A DNA stretch of 10,521 bases, taken from Negativicutes bacterium. GTDB lineage: Bacteria; Bacillota; Negativicutes; SKW292. Made by a program: the position numbers and the translations under genes. The notes beneath the pieces are model-generated. The model was not told the origin of the DNA, searched no databases, and worked only from the letters and a program-made list of their open reading frames with translations. This document shows, piece after piece, positions 5,798 through 10,521 of the stretch (within the stretch, counting starts at the first letter, position 1; each line of letters starts with the position of its first letter). Where the stretch lies: NCBI GenBank assembly GCA_026416215.1, contig JAOAFP010000046.1, forward strand, positions 1-10,521, given 5' to 3'.

Positions 5798-5892
5798 CTG
5801 CCGGCAACCGGCGGCTGGCTGCGATCGGTTAATTCCGGTCTGACCGGCCGGGCGGCTGGCATTGGCAGGCTGTCGGCGGAGAGGAGGGGGCA

Positions 5893-6894
5893 GTGAACAG
5901 GAAAGCGCTGGGATACGGTGCCGTGCTCCTGGCGGCTGTGCTGTTTGGCATTGGTGGCTCGGTGTTCAAATATGTCGTGCTGTGCGGTGTGCCGGCGGTA
6001 TTTCTGATCAAGGTCCGGCTGGGCGGGACAGCGCTGGCGCTGCTGGTCGGGCTGATGCTGTTCCGGCGGCAGTGGCTGCGGGTGTCGCGGCAGGATATCG
6101 GGCAGATGGTGGCGCTGGGGGTGTTTGGTTTTACCGCCTTCATGGGCAGTGCGATGATGGCGGTGAGTATGATTACGGTCGGACTGGCGGTGTTTCTCCA
6201 GTTTCTGGCTCCGGCACTTGTGGCTGCCTACCAGCGGTTTTTCTGTCATCAGCCCCTGCCGCGGGCGACGGTTTTGGCCATGTGGCTATCGTTGCTGGGA
6301 GGAGGCCTGATGGTGGGCGGCCTGGACGAACTGGAGGCCAACGAGCTGGGGGTGGCACTGGCACTGGCCAGCGCCCTGTTTTACGCTTTCAATACAGTCA
6401 AGGCCAAACAGCTGAGTGCGAGTTACCCGCCGGTGACCATCCTTTTCTACGGCATGGCAGTGGCAGCGGTGATCTGGCTGGCCGTCCCGGCCGGGGTACC
6501 GTGGGACGGGGTGTGGTCCGCCCCGCCGTGGATGTACGCTTACGTGGCGTTTGGCTACACGTTGCTGCCGTATGCCCTGTTGTACGCCGGAATTTATTTT
6601 CTGCCGCCGGTCAACGTGGGGATAACCGCAGCCAGTGAGCCGATTATCGCTGGTATTGTCGCTTTCTTCACCATCGGCGAGGTGTTGAGCGTCTGGCAGA
6701 TCCTCGGCGGGGCGATGGTGGTGGCGGCGGTGGTGTTGCTGCAGCTGACCGATGCCCGGCGGCCGACGCCGCCGGGCAGGCGGCGGGAGCGTAATGATAC
6801 GGCAGGCGACGGTTGCTGTGCGGGCGGCCGGCGGGCCGACCGCGACCGTGCCACCATTAAGGGCGGCGGTAGGGAATGGTGTGGATATGGCTGA
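5893..6894 (+). CDS. EamA-family (DMT) transporter, copy 1
   Basis: A 333-residue inner-membrane protein of the drug/metabolite transporter superfamily, with about ten hydrophobic helices arranged as two EamA repeats. Members export amino acids, metabolites or drugs; this substrate is unknown. The start is GTG 5893, preceded by GGAGAGGAGGGGG. Landmarks shared with copy 2 are GYGAV at the N-terminus, VPAVFLIKVRL, VFLQFLAPALVA, YQRFFCHQPLP, YTLLPYALLYAGI and GITAASEPIIAGIVAFF. The membrane core ends near residue 293 (VVLLQL); the remaining ~40 residues form a polar, Arg-, Gly- and Cys-rich tail with no counterpart in copy 2. That tail may be just reading through to a stop inside the next gene. 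The stop overlaps the start of copy 2 by 8 bases. Confidence 0.93.
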   Translation: MNRKALGYGAVLLAAVLFGIGGSVFKYVVLCGVPAVFLIKVRLGGTALALLVGLMLFRRQWLRVSRQDIGQMVALGVFGFTAFMGSAMMAVSMITVGLAVFLQFLAPALVAAYQRFFCHQPLPRATVLAMWLSLLGGGLMVGGLDELEANELGVALALASALFYAFNTVKAKQLSASYPPVTILFYGMAVAAVIWLAVPAGVPWDGVWSAPPWMYAYVAFGYTLLPYALLYAGIYFLPPVNVGITAASEPIIAGIVAFFTIGEVLSVWQILGGAMVVAAVVLLQLTDARRPTPPGRRRERNDTAGDGCCAGGRRADRDRATIKGGGREWCGYG

Positions 6895-7813
6895 AAAAAG
6901 ACTGGTTGGATACGGGGCGGTATGCCTGTCGGCCCTGATGTACGGGCTGGGGGGGACAGTCCTTAAGACACTGACAAACAGCGGCGTGCCGCCGCTGTTT
7001 TTGATTAAACTGCGCCTTCTGGGTACGGTGATGGTATTGCTGGTGGTGCTGTGGTGGTGGCGGCCTGGCTGGCTTGGGATCCATCGCCGGGATTTTTGGC
7101 GGTTTATCAGGCTGGGAGTGTTTGGGTTTGCCGCGTTCATGGCTTCAGCTATGACCGCTGTCAGCCTAGCCGGGGTGGGAATGGCGGTATTTCTGCAATT
7201 TCTGGCCCCGGCCATGGTGGCGGTCTATCAGCGGTTCTTCTGCCGCCAGCCCTTGCCGGGGGCGGTCACGCTGGCGATATTGCTGTCGATGGCCGGCGGG
7301 TTCCTGATGGTGGCCGGCCAGCACCGGTTGTCGGATAACCTGGCCGGCGTCGGGCTGGCTTTGCTCAGCGCCCTGTGCTACGCCTACAATACCGTGCAGG
7401 CCAAACGGCTGAGTGCCGTCTACAGTCCGGTTACCGTCCTGTTTTACGGTATGCTGGTGGCGATGGTGATCTGGCTGGCCGTTCCGGTGGATTTTTCCTG
7501 GCAGGTGGTGGCCCGGCTGCCGGTCTGGATGTACGCCTATATGATAGTTTGCTACACCTTGTTGCCGTATGCCCTGTTTTACGTGGGAATACGCCATTTA
7601 CCGCCGGTCAATGCCGGAATAACTGCGGCCAGCGAACCGGTCATTGCCGCCGTCGTGGCGTTTTTCGCCCTTGGTGAACAGATGGGCGGCTGGCAGATGT
7701 TGGGCGGCAGTCTGGTTCTGGCGGCGGTGGTGGTGTTGCAGCTGCAGCCGGCCGAACCCGGGCCCGGCCCGGTGGCCGCGGTGGCAGGAAACCGGGCGGG
7801 GACGCCGAACTAG
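6887..7813 (+). CDS. EamA-family (DMT) transporter, copy 2
   Basis: A 308-residue paralogue of the preceding transporter; by eye well over half of aligned positions agree. Start ATG 6887 is chosen because the protein then begins MAEKRLVGYGAV, matching copy 1 (MNRKALGYGAV). An upstream frame to 6752 adds 45 unconserved Arg/Gly/Ala residues over the end of copy 1 and is rejected; GTG 6881, two codons upstream and better placed relative to AGGG at 6871-6874, is a real alternative. Shared motifs include VFLQFLAPAMVAVYQRFFC, YTLLPYALFYVGI and LPPVNAGITAASEPVIA. The ATGGCTGA overlap with copy 1 implies translational coupling, so the two could be a heteromeric pair or a recent tandem duplication. 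The MFS gene follows after 47 bases. Confidence 0.93.
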   Translation: MAEKRLVGYGAVCLSALMYGLGGTVLKTLTNSGVPPLFLIKLRLLGTVMVLLVVLWWWRPGWLGIHRRDFWRFIRLGVFGFAAFMASAMTAVSLAGVGMAVFLQFLAPAMVAVYQRFFCRQPLPGAVTLAILLSMAGGFLMVAGQHRLSDNLAGVGLALLSALCYAYNTVQAKRLSAVYSPVTVLFYGMLVAMVIWLAVPVDFSWQVVARLPVWMYAYMIVCYTLLPYALFYVGIRHLPPVNAGITAASEPVIAAVVAFFALGEQMGGWQMLGGSLVLAAVVVLQLQPAEPGPGPVAAVAGNRAGTPN

Positions 7814-7860
7814 CCGCACGGGGCAGTGGCCGGAAGGGAAAGAATGGGGTTGGACTGAAA

Positions 7861-9105
7861 GTGGCAATTGTGAAATGGGCAAATCACCCGCTGATAAGGC
7901 ACGGTGATTTTCGCAGTTTTTACCTGGGCAACGTTTTGATGAACACAGCCAGCCGGTCTCTGGCCATGATTTTCGCCTGGTGGCTGATTAGCAGCGGCGG
8001 CAGTGATAATGGCACTGAACTGGCGGTGCTGATGATGATGCAGACTTTTCCCCTTCTGGTGATCAGCCCGTTCATCGGCCCGTTTATCGACCGCCACGAC
8101 AAGAAAAAATGCATGCTGGCGGGGGCGGCGGTTCAGACCCTGTTTCTTGCGATTACCTGCTACCTGTTTGTCAGTGATGATCTGTCCTACTGGGGGCTGT
8201 GTCTGCTGTTTTTCGCAATTAGCGCGTTCATTCCCCTGGTGGACAGCTCGGCCAGTTCGGCGGTGGAACAGCTGGTGCCGGAGGAGAGTCTGGCGTCGGC
8301 GTCGTCGCTGCAGGCATCGGTGTTGGAGTTTGGCAACATCATTGCCGCGCTGGTCAGCACCAGTCTGATGGCGGCGGCCGGGCTGAAGGTGGCCCTGGTG
8401 TCGGTGCTGGGGGTGTACGGGGCGGGCATGGCCTTCATTGCCGCGATCGGCCGGCCGCTGAAACCGGTGGCAGTGCCGGCTGCCGCGGCCGGACAGCCGC
8501 AGTCCTACTGGCAGTCTCTGCGGGAGGGTTTTGACTATATCCGCCACACGGCGGGAATGCCGTGGCTGGCACTGGTTTACTTTGTGTTTCTGTTCTTCCT
8601 GCAGCAGTATTTTATTATAGTTCCGCTGATCGTCCGGGAAATTTTGAACGCCGGGGTGGGCTGGGTCGGAGTGCTGGAAACTTCGTTTTCGCTAGCGGTG
8701 ATGGGGGTTGCCTTCACTTTGAGCATGCGCAGCCGTTACCGGCGGATCTACCATTGGTACGGCTGGGGGGTGCTGGCCACCGGCCTGACCATGCTGGCCA
8801 CGGTGGCGATCGACAGCGGCTGGCTGATGGCAGCTGATTTCGTGCTGTTCGGCGCGGCCTACGCCCTGGTCTGGGCACTGTCGTCGGTTATTTTCCAGCA
8901 CGTGGTGCCGGAGGAACTGAAGGGCCGGTTTTTCAGCGTGCTGGGGACAATGGCCGGGGCGGTGGTGCCGCTGTCGTACATTGCCGCCGGCGGTATAACC
9001 GAAGTATGGGGAATTCATTCCACCCTGCTTATCAACGGAGCCGGTCTGACTGCGCTGGCCCTGCTGGTAGCACTGATACCGCGGGTGATTGAAAATATCG
9101 ACTGA
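7861..9105 (+). CDS. MFS transporter, EntS/siderophore-exporter-like
   Basis: A 414-residue major facilitator superfamily protein with about twelve hydrophobic segments. The family signature of the loop between helices 2 and 3 is clear: GPFIDRHDKKKCM (Gly73, Asp77, Arg78). The N-terminus HPLIRHGDFRSFYLGNVL is typical of the MFS_3 / enterobactin-exporter-like group (drug:H+ antiporter 3). It lies between the EamA pair and an NRPS gene, with a 48-base gap to the latter, so export of the NRPS product is the most likely role (inference). Start GTG 7861 has only a weak ribosome site; a four-codon ATG frame at 7844-7858 with a better site (GGAAGGGA) ends two bases before it and could couple its translation. 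Confidence 0.92.
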   Translation: MAIVKWANHPLIRHGDFRSFYLGNVLMNTASRSLAMIFAWWLISSGGSDNGTELAVLMMMQTFPLLVISPFIGPFIDRHDKKKCMLAGAAVQTLFLAITCYLFVSDDLSYWGLCLLFFAISAFIPLVDSSASSAVEQLVPEESLASASSLQASVLEFGNIIAALVSTSLMAAAGLKVALVSVLGVYGAGMAFIAAIGRPLKPVAVPAAAAGQPQSYWQSLREGFDYIRHTAGMPWLALVYFVFLFFLQQYFIIVPLIVREILNAGVGWVGVLETSFSLAVMGVAFTLSMRSRYRRIYHWYGWGVLATGLTMLATVAIDSGWLMAADFVLFGAAYALVWALSSVIFQHVVPEELKGRFFSVLGTMAGAVVPLSYIAAGGITEVWGIHSTLLINGAGLTALALLVALIPRVIENID

Positions 9106-9153
9106 GTGAAGCAGTCTTTCTGTGAAAAACCGTTTGGAACTGGAGGAAAAACG

Positions 9154-10485
9154 ATGCGGCAGGCGAGAAAATCCCGACAGCAGGCAAAACGCCGGGTAGC
9201 AGAAAATTTTTGGCAAAATCAGCTGGCCAGGCAGGCGGTGGTAAATATCTGTGCCGACTATCCCCGTTCAGAGGGGGGCGGTCAGTGGCAGATTTTCAGT
9301 CCGGACTGGCCCGGACAGTTTAGGCAGCTGGTGGAGGATGCCGTCCGCCGGCTGGGCTGCCAGCCGGCGGATGTGGTGCTGGCTGCCCTGACCATTGTGC
9401 TGCGCCGGTACAGCGCCCAGGAGGATCTGACGGTCGGCTGGCATCAGTTGCCTCTGACCGTCTGTCTGGACGGCAAGCAGCCGGTTGACCGGCTGGTGGC
9501 GGCAGTGGCGGAACAGCGCCGGCAAATGGATGGTTATGCGGCGGATGCCCCGTCCGGGTCCGGACGGCTGGTAACCGGAGTGACAGAAGTCGGCCGGTGT
9601 GACGACAGCCCGGTGGAAATCGAGCTTGTGGCGGAGAGGGATGATTTCGCCGGATACTGGCGTTATCGCAGCGACCTGTTCCGGCCGGACACAATCCGGC
9701 GCTGGCACGGACATTTTTGCCGCGTTGTCGGGACTCTGGCCGCCGGGCAGCCGGAACTGGCCGGCGAGGTGGAGATAACGACTGAGGACGAGCGACACGA
9801 GGTTGCCGAGCTGTTTAACGCCACCGCCCTGGCGGTGGACGAGGGGGCGACGGTGGTCAGTCTGTTCCTCGACCGGGTCAAGGCTGATCCGGACAGGATT
9901 GCCCTGGTATCCGGCCCGCAGCGCTATAGCTACCGGCAGCTGGCCGGCGAGGTGGAGCGGCTGGCCGGCTGGCTGGCCGATCAGGGCCTGACCCGGGAGC
10001 AGCCGGTGGCGGTGATGGTCGAGCGGTCGGCCGAGGTGGTGATCGCGGCGCTGGCGGTAATGTGGGCCGGCGGGGTATATGTGCCGGTTGACCCGACCTA
10101 TCCGCCGGCCCGCATACAGCACATCCTGACCGACAGTCAGACCAGGATTATTTTGACCCAGACCGGCCTCAAGGACCGGATCGGCGGATTTGACGGGATG
10201 ATTGCCGATCTGGCCGGGATCCGGCAGTGGGCGGACGGTGACCGGCCAGTACCGGTGCGAAGCCGGCCGGAAGGCCTGGCGTACATAATCTACACCTCCG
10301 GTTCGACCGGCAAACCCAAAGGGGTGATGATCGAACACCGCAACCTGGTGAACTACAGTTTCTGGATGCGCGACTACCTGCAGCTGACCGCCGACGACAA
10401 AACCACGGCCTATGCCAGCTTTGGGTTTGACGCGTCGATCGGCGAACTGTTCCCGATTCTGACTGTGGGAGGGGAACTGCACATC
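9154..10485 (+). CDS. Non-ribosomal peptide synthetase, first module, cut by contig end
   Basis: The first 444 residues of an NRPS. Start ATG 9154 has GGAGG at 9142-9146; the in-frame GTG at 9106 has no such site. Residues ~16-210 resemble the C-terminal half of a condensation domain (FWQNQLA near 19, LRRYSAQEDLTVGW at 83-96, WRYRSDLF at 169-176), but the N-terminal half with the catalytic HHxxxDG is absent. An adenylation domain starts at about 235: A1-like YSYRQLAGEVERLA (259-271), A2 AGGVYVPVDP (305-314), the A3 phosphate loop YTSGSTGKPKG (380-390) and A4 FDASIGEL (425-432). Of the substrate code only Asp (235 position), Ala (236) and Gly (239) are visible, too few for a prediction. Native sequence ends at 10485; LSLIHI and the stop beyond it are adapter. 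The product is unknown. Confidence 0.92.
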
Positions 10486-10521
10486 CTGTCTCTTATACAC
10501 ATCTGACGCTGCCGACGAGCG
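10486..10521 (+). other. Illumina Nextera adapter, not genomic
   Basis: CTGTCTCTTATACACATCT (10486-10504) is the Nextera/Tn5 transposon end read in reverse, followed by GACGCTGCCGACGA (10505-10518), the adjoining Nextera index-side adapter, then GCG. The match is exact over 33 bases. It encodes LSLIHI-stop in the NRPS frame and MYKRQ at the start of the antisense frame, both familiar adapter-derived artefacts. Confidence 0.98.

Noticed and set aside
6752..6886. 45-codon N-terminal extension of EamA copy 2
   Set aside because: Low-complexity Arg/Gly/Ala residues not matched in copy 1; they overlap the end of copy 1. The conserved start is MAEKRLVGYGAV.
9268..10500. 410-codon minus-strand frame opposite the NRPS
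   Set aside because: It begins inside the adapter (MYKRQ), has no ribosome site and is antisense to clear condensation and adenylation motifs.

Overview
The window looks like one end-to-end contig of a draft genome. It is GC-rich (about 60% by eye) and comes from an anaerobic or microaerophilic bacterium. Strong AGGAGG-type ribosome-binding sites, sigma-A-type promoters and intrinsic terminators give it a Firmicutes-like expression style. The RND efflux permease points to an outer membrane, and rubrerythrin plus bacteriohemerythrin point to an oxygen-sensitive lifestyle. A diderm Firmicute (Negativicutes-like) fits best, but this is inference without any search.

Layout. (1) 1-3430, plus strand: an RND permease missing its N-terminus, a thioredoxin-like protein and a rubrerythrin, tightly spaced as an operon and closed by a strong hairpin terminator. 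(2) 3479-4360, minus strand: a convergent gene of unknown function (246 aa) with its own near-consensus promoter and terminator; behind it lies a probable 51-aa membrane-anchored small protein (4419-4574, minus). (3) 4721-5238, plus strand: a compact transcription unit that contains no ordinary gene. It has a well-formed promoter, a hairpin at the predicted 5' end of the RNA, three tandem micro-ORFs of 18, 20 and 18 codons each with a near-perfect Shine-Dalgarno site, and a strong terminator. The three predicted peptides share a start (Met-Leu-Cys/Phe) and a C-terminal hydrophobic pattern. This is the best candidate for an undescribed system. (4) 5390-5797: bacteriohemerythrin. (5) 5893-10485, plus strand: two paralogous EamA (DMT) transporters that overlap by 8 bases, an MFS exporter of the siderophore/peptide-exporter type, and the start of a non-ribosomal peptide synthetase (NRPS). 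They probably form one biosynthesis and export operon.

The last 36 bases are not genomic: from 10486 the sequence is Illumina Nextera transposon-end adapter. The last six residues (LSLIHI) and the stop codon of the NRPS reading frame are therefore artefacts, and the synthetase is truncated by the contig end.

How the genes work together: the first operon couples envelope efflux with thiol and peroxide defence, and hemerythrin adds O2 binding or sensing. The transporters next to the NRPS probably export its product or move its precursors. The micro-ORF cassette has no evident tie to either neighbour.
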